Assembly (NCBI RefSeq): GCF_014649375.1
Contig: NZ_BMSX01000006.1
Coordinates: 310,001-374,000, forward strand
Source of the DNA: Streptomyces aurantiogriseus
GTDB lineage: Bacteria > Actinomycetota > Actinomycetes > Streptomycetales > Streptomycetaceae
DNA length: 64,000 nt
Direction of reading: 5' to 3'
In this document: piece by piece, positions 35,726 through 44,003 of the stretch
How the letters are laid out: every line of letters starts with the position of its first letter
How positions within the stretch are numbered: position 1 is the first letter of the stretch
Notes under the pieces: model-generated
Databases searched by the model: none
Told to the model about the DNA's origin: nothing
Seen by the model: only the letters and a program-made list of their open reading frames with translations
Made by a program: the position numbers and the translations under genes

Positions 35726-36730
35726 ATGCGCTCCGTGATAGTCGACTGCGCCATCTACCGGGACGGGCACCGCACGGAAGGCCCGCAGGACTTCTCCGAC
35801 GCGCTGGCGGAGGCGCGGGCCGCGGGCGGCTTCGTCTGGATCGGGCTGCACGAACCCACCGAGAAGGAGTTCGACCACGTCACCCAGGAGTTCGCGCTGC
35901 ACCCGCTGGCGGTCGAGGACGCCCTGAAGGCCCACCAGCGGCCGAAGCTGGAGGTCTACGACGACTCGCTGTTCCTGGTGCTGAAGCCGGTGGTGTACGA
36001 GCCGAAGAGCGACACCGTCTCCTCCGGGGAGGTCATGGTCTTCCTCGGCAACTCCTTCGTGGTGACCGTCCGGCACGGGGAGGGCTCACCGCTGGCGGCG
36101 GTTCGGCGCCGCCTCGAGGACGAGCCGGAGATGCTCGCGAAGGGACCCACCTCCGTCGTCTACGCGATCGCCGACGCGACCGTCGACCACTACCTGGACG
36201 TGGCGACCGAGCTGCAGACCGACCTGGAGGAGCTGGAGGCGGAGGTGTTCTCGCCGGACGGCGGCGGCTCGCGGCACATCGCGTCCCGGATCTACACCTT
36301 CAAGCGGCAGGTCCTGGAGTTCCGCCGGTCGACCGGCCCGCTGGCGCCCCCGCTGTCCCGGCTCGCCGGCACCGGCGCGTTCGGCTCGCCGCTGCCCTTC
36401 GTGAACGACAAGGCACGGCCCTTCTTCCGGGACGTCAGCGACCATCTCGCGCGCGTGAACGAGTCCGTGGAAGGCCTGGACCGGCTGGTGTCGGACATCC
36501 TGTCGGCGCATCTGGCGCAGATGAGCGTCCGGCAGAACGACGACATGCGGAAGATCTCCGCGTGGGCGGCCATGGCCGCGGTCCCCACGATGATCGCGGG
36601 GGTCTACGGCATGAACTTCGACCACATGCCGGAGCTGCGCTGGACGTGGTCGTATCCGGCCGTGATCGCGCTCATGGCCGCCCTGGAGGTGTCGCTGTAC
36701 CGGCTGTTCAAGCGGCGGGGGTGGCTCTAG
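35726..36730 (+). CDS. corA: CorA-family magnesium/cobalt transporter
   Basis: A 334-residue pentameric channel. A large cytoplasmic domain (residues 1-270) with long helices is followed by two membrane helices. The selectivity motif is YGMNFDHMPEL (GMN) between them, and the short C-terminus ends YRLFKRRGWL. The ATG at 35726 is very close to GGGAG; the GTG at 35735 would have better spacing, so the start may be three codons later. The stop codon TAG lies at the first bases of MITE-like copy 2. Confidence 0.92.
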   Translation: MRSVIVDCAIYRDGHRTEGPQDFSDALAEARAAGGFVWIGLHEPTEKEFDHVTQEFALHPLAVEDALKAHQRPKLEVYDDSLFLVLKPVVYEPKSDTVSSGEVMVFLGNSFVVTVRHGEGSPLAAVRRRLEDEPEMLAKGPTSVVYAIADATVDHYLDVATELQTDLEELEAEVFSPDGGGSRHIASRIYTFKRQVLEFRRSTGPLAPPLSRLAGTGAFGSPLPFVNDKARPFFRDVSDHLARVNESVEGLDRLVSDILSAHLAQMSVRQNDDMRKISAWAAMAAVPTMIAGVYGMNFDHMPELRWTWSYPAVIALMAALEVSLYRLFKRRGWL

Positions 36731-36987
36731 GGCCTGTCCGGCGGGTCAGGTCGCAGGAAACCGGCGATGACTCATCAGCACAGGTGAGCGGGGCTTGGTG
36801 CGTCCAGCTGCAAGGCGGAGGAGGGCGTCGACGCGATGGGGGTCCCCCTGCGCGAGCGAAGCCGAGCGTGGGGGAGTCGGCAACCGACGACAACGCCGGT
36901 GGGGGCACCTCCCGCTCGAGCGAAGCCGAGAGTGGGGGAGGGCGTGCCAAGCCCCGCGTCTGCGGCATGATCCGCCGGACAGGCCCT
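36729..36987. mobile_element. MITE-like inverted-repeat element, copy 2 (about 258 bp)
   Basis: Ends AGGGCCTGTCCGGCGG (36729-36744) and CCGCCGGACAGGCCCT (36972-36987) are perfect inverted repeats. Inside are two related blocks, GCGAGCGAAGCCGAGCGTGG and a CGAGCGAAGCCGAGAGTGG copy about 70 bases on, and small hairpins such as GGGGGTCCCCC. The right half (GCGTGCCAAGCCCCGCGTCTG) matches copy 1. No credible open frame is present. The CorA stop codon TAG is the first TAG of this element. Confidence 0.72.
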
Positions 36988-37014
36988 GGGGCCCGTCTTC
37001 CCCAAGGCCCTGGG

Positions 37015-37803
37015 TCAGGCGAAACCGGGGGCGGTGGTGGTCGGTCCGCCCAGGGCGTCGCGGCGTTCGGGCATCTTCAGGGAGACCATCCGCCGCCAGC
37101 CCGCGCACCGCTCCCACGCGTACACGGCGTGGATGCCGGCCACGAGGACGGCCGCCTTGGGGCGGGACCAGCCGAGGATGCGGCCCATGTGGGACATGAC
37201 AGCGAGGCTGACGTCGCGGTAGATGCGGATCTCGGCGAGTGCGGTCTCGCGCAGCGTCCGCCGGATGGCCCGGCCGTGCCCCGCGCGCGCGAAGCGCAGC
37301 AACTCCTCGTGGCAGTAGGCGAGATGGTTGTCCTCGTCGTGGGAGATCATCTTCACGGCGCGGCCGAGGTCGGGATGGTCGGCGAAGTGCTTGCGGAGCA
37401 GTTCCATCTGCTCGGAGGCGCGCTGCTCGGTGACCCGGCTGTGGGCGAGGTACGTGACGACGTCCTGCACGGTCAGCGGCTGGTCGGCCTTGAGCTTGTC
37501 GTGGGCGAGTCCGATGCCGCCCTGTTCCAGGAGCATGGTGTAGTCGGTCTCGGGAGGGACGGGGACGGGTTCGAGGCCGCGCTTCTTCATCAGGGCGTTG
37601 AAGATCCGCCCGTGCTTGTCCTCGTCGGCGCCGTGCCGGGTGATCTTGGGGGCGAGGGCGCGCTCGCTCTGCGGGACGAGCGCCGCGATCCGGGCGTTCT
37701 CCCAGCCGCCCTGGGACTCGCCGCTGGCGGCGATGGAGCAGAACAGCCGGAACGACTCGTCGTTGTCGAGGATCTCCTGGAACAGGCTCTTGGCCGAAAG
37801 CAT
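37015..37803 (-). CDS. Ferritin-like di-iron domain protein
   Basis: A 262-residue, mostly helical protein. Metal-ligand type motifs are present in pairs: RHGADEDKHGRIFNAL (ExxH-like) near residue 60 and SHDEDNHLAYCHEELLRF near residue 155, with Glu-rich helices between (ASEQMELLRKHF). This fits a ferritin-like or tRNA-hydroxylase-like di-iron fold; the function is not established. The ATG at 37803 has AGAGAGG near. Upstream, GGGATTCCGC is directly repeated at 37829-37838 and 37839-37848, a possible regulator site. A MITE-like element abuts its 3' side. Confidence 0.72.
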   Translation of the reverse strand: MLSAKSLFQEILDNDESFRLFCSIAASGESQGGWENARIAALVPQSERALAPKITRHGADEDKHGRIFNALMKKRGLEPVPVPPETDYTMLLEQGGIGLAHDKLKADQPLTVQDVVTYLAHSRVTEQRASEQMELLRKHFADHPDLGRAVKMISHDEDNHLAYCHEELLRFARAGHGRAIRRTLRETALAEIRIYRDVSLAVMSHMGRILGWSRPKAAVLVAGIHAVYAWERCAGWRRMVSLKMPERRDALGGPTTTAPGFA

Positions 37804-37977
37804 CGTGAGGCACCTCTCTGCATCCCGAGGGATTCCGCGGGATTCCGCAAAGAACGAGTCAAATGCGGGGCCATGTGTGCTGCAACAGCTATGTCGGACA
37901 ACTCCGCCAAAAGGATGAGCACCCCCGTCGCGTCGGAGGCGTAACCGCGCGGGTCCCGGCGCGTTGTTCTCCGTGAC

Positions 37978-38016
37978 GGCCGTGGCGGGGAAGACCCCCG
38001 AGCCCCCACCACGGCC
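37978..38016 (-). terminator. Hairpin after the LLM oxidoreductase gene
   Basis: GGCCGTGG (37978-37985) pairs with CCACGGCC (38009-38016), and inner CGGGG/CCCCG pairs are possible. It lies shortly beyond the stop at 38058. Confidence 0.5.
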
Positions 38017-38057
38017 GCTGAAATCCCTCTCCCCTCAGCTGCGTCGGCGACCGTCCG

Positions 38058-39113
38058 TCACGCCAGGCCGGCGAGCTCCAGGGCCTGCGCACCGGCCCGC
38101 AGCGAGGCGAGGCGCTCGTCGAGGGTGAAGCCGGCGGGGGCGAGGCTCAGGGTCGTGACTCCGGCCGCCGCGTACTGCCGCATCCGGTCCGCGATGCGGT
38201 CCACGGACCCGAGCAGCGTCGTCCTGTCGATCAGCTCGTGCGGGACGGCGGCGGCGGCGCCCTGCTTGTCGCCGGACAGGTACTTGTCCTGGATCTCGGC
38301 GGCCTCCTTCTCGTATCCCATGCGCCGGGCGAGCTGGTTGTAGAAGTTCTGCTTGCTGCTGCCCATGCCGCCGACGTACAGCGCGGTGTACGGGCGGAAG
38401 GTGTCGGCGAGTTGCTCGACGTCCTTGTCGGCGCCGACGGCCAGCGGCAGCGTCGGGCAGACGTCGAAGCCGTCCAGCGTCTTGCCGGCCTTCTCGCGCC
38501 CCGCGCGCAGGTGCTTGATCGTGGTGTCCTCGAGGTGGTCGGCGGACGGGAAGATCAGCAGGGCGCCGTCGGCGATCTCACCGGTCTGCTCCAGGTTCTT
38601 GGGCCCGATGGCGGCGATGTACAGCGGGATGTGCTCGCGCTGCGGATGCACGGTCAGCTTGATCGGCTTGCCCGGACCGCCCGGCAGCGGCAGCGTCCAG
38701 TGCTCGCCCTCGTACGACAGCCGCTCCCGGGTCATCGCCTTGCGGACGATCTCCACGTACTCACGGGTGCGGGACAGCGGCTTGTCGAACTTGACGCCGT
38801 ACCAGCCCTCGGAGACCTGCGGGCCGGAGACACCGAGGCCGAGGCGGAAGCGGCCGCCGGAGAGCGAGTCGAGGGTGGCGGCGGTCATCGCGGTCATCGC
38901 GGGCTGGCGCGCCGGGATCTGGAAGATGGCGGAGCCGACGTCGATGCGCTCGGTCTGGGCGGCGACCCACGAGAGCACGGTGGCCGCGTCCGAGCCGTAG
39001 GCCTCGGCGGCCCAGCACACGGCGTACCCGAGCCGGTCGGCCTCCTGGGCCACGGCCAGGTTGTCCGCGTCCATTCCGGCACCCCAGTAGCCGAGGTTGA
39101 TCCCGAGCTGCAT
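38058..39113 (-). CDS. LLM-class F420-dependent oxidoreductase
   Basis: A 351-residue luciferase-like TIM-barrel enzyme that probably uses reduced F420. It shows MQLGINLGYWGAGMDADNL, then EADRLGYAVCWAAEAYGSDAATVLSW, GSAIFQIPARQPAMTAMTAATLD, and SGGRFRLGLGVSGPQVSEGWYG, which is typical for the actinobacterial F420 branch. The reaction and substrate are unknown. It is divergent from the aldo/keto reductase with a 223-base gap that holds no gene. Confidence 0.87.
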   Translation of the reverse strand: MQLGINLGYWGAGMDADNLAVAQEADRLGYAVCWAAEAYGSDAATVLSWVAAQTERIDVGSAIFQIPARQPAMTAMTAATLDSLSGGRFRLGLGVSGPQVSEGWYGVKFDKPLSRTREYVEIVRKAMTRERLSYEGEHWTLPLPGGPGKPIKLTVHPQREHIPLYIAAIGPKNLEQTGEIADGALLIFPSADHLEDTTIKHLRAGREKAGKTLDGFDVCPTLPLAVGADKDVEQLADTFRPYTALYVGGMGSSKQNFYNQLARRMGYEKEAAEIQDKYLSGDKQGAAAAVPHELIDRTTLLGSVDRIADRMRQYAAAGVTTLSLAPAGFTLDERLASLRAGAQALELAGLA

Positions 39114-39336
39114 GGCCGATTCCCCTTACTGATCAGTAACGACGCTGTCGCCCCGACCTTAGCGCGGGGGTCCGGGGCCTGGGAGGGCGATGTGGTGAGC
39201 GTCGCGCGGATCGGGGCGGAGTGTGCGACCTGCGGGCAACGGGGCCCGGGGGGGCAGGGATGCGAGGGTGACGCGCGGAGATTCGGTTATCCACAGGCAA
39301 CCCACGGCCCAGTTCTGGCCAGTAATCTCGGCGTCC

Positions 39337-40323
39337 ATGGAGCAGAGGCATCTCGGCCGCACCGGCCTGCGTGTGTCCCGCATCGGGCTCGGCACCCTGA
39401 CCTGGGGCCGCGACACCGACGAGCATGACGCCGCGGACCTCTTGAAGACGTTCTGGGAGGCGGGCGGCACCCTCGTCGACACGGCGGACGTGTACGGCGA
39501 CGGGGAGGCCGAGTACCTGCTGGGACGGCTCATAGAAGGCCTGGTTCCGCGCCGGGATCTGATCATCTCGACGAAGGCGGGCAGTGTGCCCGACCCGGAC
39601 CGCCGCTTCGACGGCTCACGCGGGCACCTCCTCGCCGCCCTCGACGCCTCGCTCACCCGGCTCGGCACGGACCATGTCGACGTGTGGCACGTGCACGCCT
39701 TCGACCCGGACACCCCGCTGGAGGAGACCCTCCAGGCCCTCGACATCGCGGTCGCCAGTGGCCGCGCCCGCTACGCCGGCGTCTCCAACTTCTGCGGCTG
39801 GCAGCTCGCCAAGGCCGCCACCTGGCAGCTCGCCGCGCCGGGCACGCGCACCCGGCTGGCCAGTACGCAGATGGAGTACTCGCTGCTGCAGCGCGGTGTG
39901 GAGCGCGAGGTGCTGCCCGCCGCGCTGGACCTGGGCATCGGTCTGCTGCCCTCCTCCCCGCTGGGCCGGGGCGTCCTCACCGGCAAGTACCGGGGCGACG
40001 CCCTGCCCCCGGACTCCCGCGGCGCCTCGGAGCACTTCGCGCCCTTCGTCGAGCCGTACCTCGACGACACCGCGAGCAGCATCGTGGACGCGGTGACGAC
40101 CGCGGCGGACGGGCTCGCGGTGACCCCGCTCCAGGTCGCCCTCGCCTGGGTCCGCGACCGGCCCGGCGTGACCGCCCCGATCGTCGGCGCGCGCACCGCG
40201 CAGCAGCTCACGGCGGCATTGTCAGTGGAGGCCCTTAGTCTTCCTGACGAGATCTGCCGGGCGCTCGACGACGTGTCGGCGCCCGTGCACCGCTATCCCG
40301 ATCACGACTGGAGCACCCTGTGA
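39337..40323 (+). CDS. Aldo/keto reductase
   Basis: A 328-residue NADPH-dependent oxidoreductase with a TIM barrel. The tetrad is visible: Asp in VDTADVYGDGEAEYLLGRL (with Tyr of DVYG), Lys in LIISTKAGS, and His in VDVWHVHAFDP. The C-terminal ITAPIVGARTAQQL-type NADP region closes it. I chose the ATG at 39337 (MEQRHLGRTGLRVSR), as longer frames lack the family start. Its TGA overlaps the GTG of the next gene by four bases, so the two are translationally coupled. Confidence 0.92.
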   Translation: MEQRHLGRTGLRVSRIGLGTLTWGRDTDEHDAADLLKTFWEAGGTLVDTADVYGDGEAEYLLGRLIEGLVPRRDLIISTKAGSVPDPDRRFDGSRGHLLAALDASLTRLGTDHVDVWHVHAFDPDTPLEETLQALDIAVASGRARYAGVSNFCGWQLAKAATWQLAAPGTRTRLASTQMEYSLLQRGVEREVLPAALDLGIGLLPSSPLGRGVLTGKYRGDALPPDSRGASEHFAPFVEPYLDDTASSIVDAVTTAADGLAVTPLQVALAWVRDRPGVTAPIVGARTAQQLTAALSVEALSLPDEICRALDDVSAPVHRYPDHDWSTL

Positions 40324-42836
40324 GCACGGAGCCGGAGACCACGGAGAACCCCGCCCCGGGGACACCGGACGCCGCCTCCCTGACGGACGCCGCCCCTGCC
40401 GCGCGGGCTGCGGCGGACTCGGCCCCTGCGGACTCGGGAGACGCTGAGAGCTCGGCGGCCGCCGCGGGCTCGGGGGCCACCGCGGACCCAGAAGGTGCCG
40501 CAAGCTCGGAAGCGGGGGCGAACCCGGCGGCTGCGGCGGACTCGGCAGCCGCCGCGGGCTCGGGGATCGCCGCGGGCTCGGAGCAGGCGGGTTCGAGTGC
40601 CGAGGGCTCGGGGGCGACAGCGGAGTCGGAGGCTGCGGCGGACTCGGGGGGCGCCACGGGCTCAGACGCTGCCGCGGCGGAAGCCGCAGCGGAATCGGCG
40701 GCTACGGCGGACTCGGCAGCCGCGGTGGGCTCGGAGGCCGCCGCGGGCTCCGAAGAGGCGGACTCCGCGAGCGGCGACAGCGGGGGCGAGGGCGCTGCCC
40801 AGCTCTCCGAGGCGCAGGCCGAGCTCGCCGCTCAGAAGCTGGAGCGGGAGCGGATCGAGCGGCGCAAGGCCGAGAAGAAGGCGCCCGTCGAGGCAGGGGC
40901 CAAGCTCAGTGGGAAGGCCGCCGACCTGCTCGCGGCCGTCCGGGCCGTGGAGGGTGGCCAGAAGCCCCCTGCAACCGTCTTCGCCGAGGCCGAGCCGGCC
41001 CCTCGCCGCCCGGCCCCGGAGCCGGTACGCCGCCCGCAGCCGGTGGCCGCCGAATCCGCTGCGGCCGCTGCGCCGGGCCCGGCCCCGCAGACCGTCGACG
41101 CCGTACGGCGTGTGCTGACCGGCGGTGGCGCTCCCGAGGGGCTGGCACCGCAGGTCGCCGCAGTGCTCGGTGAGGGCGCCGAGGACGTCCTGGCCGAGGA
41201 CCCCTGGCAGCTGCTCCGCGTCCCCGGCGTACGCCCCGAGCAGGCCGACGGCTTCGCGCGGGCGCTGCTGGGCGCGGAGTGCGCCCCGGACGACGAGCGG
41301 CGGGGCCGCGCGGTGACGGTGTGGCTGCTGGAGCAGGCGGCCCTGGCCGGGCACACCGCCCTGGAATTGCCGACGCTGACGGCCGCGCTGGCCCAGCGGG
41401 GCGTGCCGGACGCGGACGCGGCCGTGCAGAGCACGCTCGCGGAAGGCGAGGCCCTTGTCTTCCAGGACGCCCTGGAGGAGCCCGGCGCACCCGCCACGGC
41501 GAGCAGCTCCGGGCAGTCCGAGGAGGACGACGAGGAGACAGACCGCCCCGTCCGGGTCCTGGTCGGTCTGGAGCGGTACGCGCTCGCGGAGGAGAGCCTC
41601 GCCGACGGACTGGCCCGGGTGGTCAACTCCCTGCCCAAGGAGACCTCCCCGCAGTGGGAGCCGGCCGCGGCCTCGGCGTCGGGCAGCGCGGCCGAGCTGA
41701 TCCGCGCGGTCGCGGGGCACGGCCTGGTGCTGCACTCCGGCGGCGAGGCCGCTCGCGCCGAACCGGCGGCCCTGCTCACCGCCGCCCGCGCCCTCGGCCT
41801 GCGCACCGTCGCCGCCTGCCACACACCGGACGGACGGCGCCGGCTCGCGGCACTCCTGGACGCGGCGGACGAGGGGGACGGCGCCGTCGTCACCCTCCCC
41901 GGCCTCCTCTCCGGCGCCGAGGGCCCCGGCCGCGACGCCGACGGCGCCCTGGATCTCGACCTGCTGATCCTGCTGGACGCGCCGCAACTCGACGTGGAGA
42001 CCGCCGCGATGGTGGTGGAGTCGCTCCCGGACGGAGCCCGGCTGGTGCTGAGCGGTGACCCGGCGCTGCTGTGGTCGGCGGGCCCCGGCCGTGTCTTCGC
42101 CGACCTGCTCGCCGCACGCGTGTGCCCGCAGGTCGCCTCGCGCACGCCCGATCCGGGACCTCTGGGCGAGCTGGTCTCCGGGGTCGGCATCGGCGAGCTG
42201 AACCAGGTGGACGCGCCCGGCAAGGAGATCGTGATCGTGCCGGTGCGGGACGCGGGTGAGGCTGTACACCGGACCGTGCAGCTCGTCGCGGACTCGGTGC
42301 CGCGGGCCTTCGGCATCGCCCCCGAGCAGACGGTGGTGATCACCCCGGGCCACGGCGGCGCGGCCGGCACGCGCGCGCTGAACGCCGCTCTCAAGGAACG
42401 CCTCAACCCCGGCCCCGGCCGCTTCGGCGGCTTCGACCCCGGCGACCGCATCGCCTACTCCCCCGCCCCGGGCCGTACGGTGCCGGGCCGGGTGGTGAAG
42501 GCCGACGCGGAGGGGCTGCATCTGTCCTGTGCGGGCGCGCCCGTGGTCGTACCGCGCGAGCGGGTGGAGCAGACCGTGCGGCACGGGTGGGCGCTGACCG
42601 CGCATCAGGCGGTGGGCGCCCGGTGGCCCGCGGCGGTCGTGGTGCTCCCCGGCGACGCCGCGCAGGCCCTTTCCCGCCCGTGGGTCTACACGGCCTTCGG
42701 CCGGGCGGAGCGCCATCTGTCCGTGGTCCACGGTGTCGAGCAGGCCCTGCCGAGAGCGGTCGCCGAGGTCCCGGCGAAGCCCCGGACGACCCGGCTGCCC
42801 GTCCTGCTGCGCACCCAGGTGCCGGCGGCGGGCTGA
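40320..42836 (+). CDS. RecD2-like helicase homologue, apparently ATPase-dead, with Ala/Ser-rich N-terminus
   Basis: An 838-residue protein. Residues 1-160 are low-complexity Ala/Ser/Gly/Glu; 160-187 is a charged helix; 258-315 is a helix-hairpin-helix region (DPWQLLRVPGVRPEQADGFA). The remainder aligns in order with RecD2: motif III LVLSGDPALLWSAGPGRVFADLL (570-600), SH3-like GDRIAYSPAPGRTVPGRV, motif V-like GWALTAHQAVGARWPAAVVVL, and motif VI VYTAFGRAERHLSVV. The Walker A site reads LVLHSGGEAARA (469-480) with no GKT. Motif II is LLDAP instead of DE, and the motif III glutamine is leucine. It probably binds DNA or a partner without ATP hydrolysis. Coupled to the preceding AKR gene. Confidence 0.75.
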   Translation: MSTEPETTENPAPGTPDAASLTDAAPAARAAADSAPADSGDAESSAAAAGSGATADPEGAASSEAGANPAAAADSAAAAGSGIAAGSEQAGSSAEGSGATAESEAAADSGGATGSDAAAAEAAAESAATADSAAAVGSEAAAGSEEADSASGDSGGEGAAQLSEAQAELAAQKLERERIERRKAEKKAPVEAGAKLSGKAADLLAAVRAVEGGQKPPATVFAEAEPAPRRPAPEPVRRPQPVAAESAAAAAPGPAPQTVDAVRRVLTGGGAPEGLAPQVAAVLGEGAEDVLAEDPWQLLRVPGVRPEQADGFARALLGAECAPDDERRGRAVTVWLLEQAALAGHTALELPTLTAALAQRGVPDADAAVQSTLAEGEALVFQDALEEPGAPATASSSGQSEEDDEETDRPVRVLVGLERYALAEESLADGLARVVNSLPKETSPQWEPAAASASGSAAELIRAVAGHGLVLHSGGEAARAEPAALLTAARALGLRTVAACHTPDGRRRLAALLDAADEGDGAVVTLPGLLSGAEGPGRDADGALDLDLLILLDAPQLDVETAAMVVESLPDGARLVLSGDPALLWSAGPGRVFADLLAARVCPQVASRTPDPGPLGELVSGVGIGELNQVDAPGKEIVIVPVRDAGEAVHRTVQLVADSVPRAFGIAPEQTVVITPGHGGAAGTRALNAALKERLNPGPGRFGGFDPGDRIAYSPAPGRTVPGRVVKADAEGLHLSCAGAPVVVPRERVEQTVRHGWALTAHQAVGARWPAAVVVLPGDAAQALSRPWVYTAFGRAERHLSVVHGVEQALPRAVAEVPAKPRTTRLPVLLRTQVPAAG

Positions 42837-42851
42837 CGGACGGGAGAACGG

Positions 42852-42896
42852 GACGGCGGCGGTGACGGAGGGGGCCCCTCCGTCACCGCCGCCGTC
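42852..42896. terminator. Exceptionally long hairpin between convergent genes
   Basis: The arm beginning GACGGCGGCGGTGACGG at 42852 is the reverse complement of the arm ending at 42896, meeting at GGGGCCCC. The stem has about 20 uninterrupted pairs. It separates the RecD2-like gene from the convergent gene at 42915. Confidence 0.8.
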
Positions 42897-42914
42897 GAGA
42901 CGGGCGGGCCCGGG

Positions 42915-43637
42915 CTACCGGTCCACGCGGTCCACGTCCAGCGGCTCCAGGTCCTCGTCCTCCTCCAGGTCGGCGTCGAGATCGTCCTCGACCCCGTCCT
43001 CCCCGTCCTCGACGTCGTCGATGTCCTCGATGTCCTCGTCGAACACCGAGCTGACGTCGAAGCGGCAGACCACCCGCTGCAAGTCGAGCTGCTCGAAGGG
43101 CGTCTCCAGCCATTCGCCCGGATCGGCCGGTTCGTCGGCGGCCAGGACCCACAACGTGGAGTCGCCCTCCTCCAGACCGAACTCCTTGTGCCGGGAGGCG
43201 ATTTCATCCGGTTCGAACTCGCCGAACAGCAGGCCCAGGGCACCGTGGATCGTGCCGGAGGCCTCCGCGTCCGTACCGTCCTCGAACTCCGCCGCCTCGA
43301 CCCGCTGCGCCTGCGCCAGCAGCCGCTGCGGCTCCACCACGGCGTAGTCGCGGCGGATCAGCACACTCAGCGCGTTCGGTTCCTCGGGGCCCGCGTACGG
43401 CGGCAGCGAGTCCTCCGCACCGGGGATCTCGAAGGGGGTGACCTCGTCGTAGCGGTCGTAGAGCAGTTCGTCGTACGCCTCCGCGGCTGCGGCCAGCTGG
43501 TTGAACGCCTCGTAGACGGCCGGGTCGTCCTCCCCCGTCCTGCGTTCGACCGCGGCCAGGTGGCGGTCGAGCGCGGTCTTGACCGCCTGGGCGGCGGCGC
43601 GTACCTCGGCAGCGGTGGGCTGCGCAGCATCAGACAT
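42915..43637 (-). CDS. Conserved actinobacterial protein of unknown function
   Basis: A 240-residue acidic soluble protein. The N-terminal half is helical (AAEVRAAAQAVKTALDRHLAAVERRTGEDDPAVYEAFNQLAAAAEAYDELLYD), then NALSVLIRRDYAVVEPQRLLAQAQ, then a C-terminal tail of almost only Asp and Glu (EDIEDIDDVEDGEDGVEDDLD). I do not recognise a named domain. The ATG at 43637 is preceded by no strong ribosome site. It is divergent by 47 bases from the DUF5703 gene. Confidence 0.75.
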   Translation of the reverse strand: MSDAAQPTAAEVRAAAQAVKTALDRHLAAVERRTGEDDPAVYEAFNQLAAAAEAYDELLYDRYDEVTPFEIPGAEDSLPPYAGPEEPNALSVLIRRDYAVVEPQRLLAQAQRVEAAEFEDGTDAEASGTIHGALGLLFGEFEPDEIASRHKEFGLEEGDSTLWVLAADEPADPGEWLETPFEQLDLQRVVCRFDVSSVFDEDIEDIDDVEDGEDGVEDDLDADLEEDEDLEPLDVDRVDR

Positions 43638-43684
43638 AGTGCAGACGCTATCCGTACCGGGCCCCAGCCCGCACAATAGATGCG

Positions 43685-43873
43685 ATGCCGGAATACGAAT
43701 TTGTCGACGTGTACGTACCGCGCGGGGTATCCCGCAAGGAGGCGACACGTCTGCTGACGGACCATGCCGAGTACGGAAACTGGGAGTTGCATCGTCTGAG
43801 TCTGCTGCGCGACGGCAGCCGCAGGGTGCGGTTGCGGCGGCGGATCATCCGCCAGGTGCGAGCCACGTGGTGA
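43685..43873 (+). CDS. DUF5703 family small protein
   Basis: A 62-residue basic protein, MPEYEFVDVYVPRGVSRKEATRLLTDHAEYGNWEL, followed by an Arg-rich tail (RRVRLRRRIIRQVRATW). It is a small conserved actinobacterial family without known function. Codon usage and a perfect terminator directly behind it support a real gene. Divergent from the acidic-protein gene. Confidence 0.82.
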   Translation: MPEYEFVDVYVPRGVSRKEATRLLTDHAEYGNWELHRLSLLRDGSRRVRLRRRIIRQVRATW

Positions 43874-43892
43874 GCTGAGACAGCGGACAGGA

Positions 43893-43920
43893 AGTGGGCC
43901 CCGCCGAGACGGGGCCCACT
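43893..43920. terminator. Bidirectional terminator
   Basis: AGTGGGCCCCG (43893-43903) pairs perfectly with CGGGGCCCACT (43910-43920) around a 6-base loop, between the DUF5703 gene and convergent chpC. Confidence 0.8.
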
Positions 43921-44003
43921 CCGTTGTGTGCGGCGCACCGGGGCTGTGGCGCCGCACTTTGATCACATGTGCCCTGCGGTAAGGGACTTGGTCCTTCAGC
44001 GGA

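Noticed and set aside
37872..37944. Short open frame MCAATAMSDNSAKR
   Set aside because: About 23 codons, no ribosome site and no partner gene; possible but not supportable.
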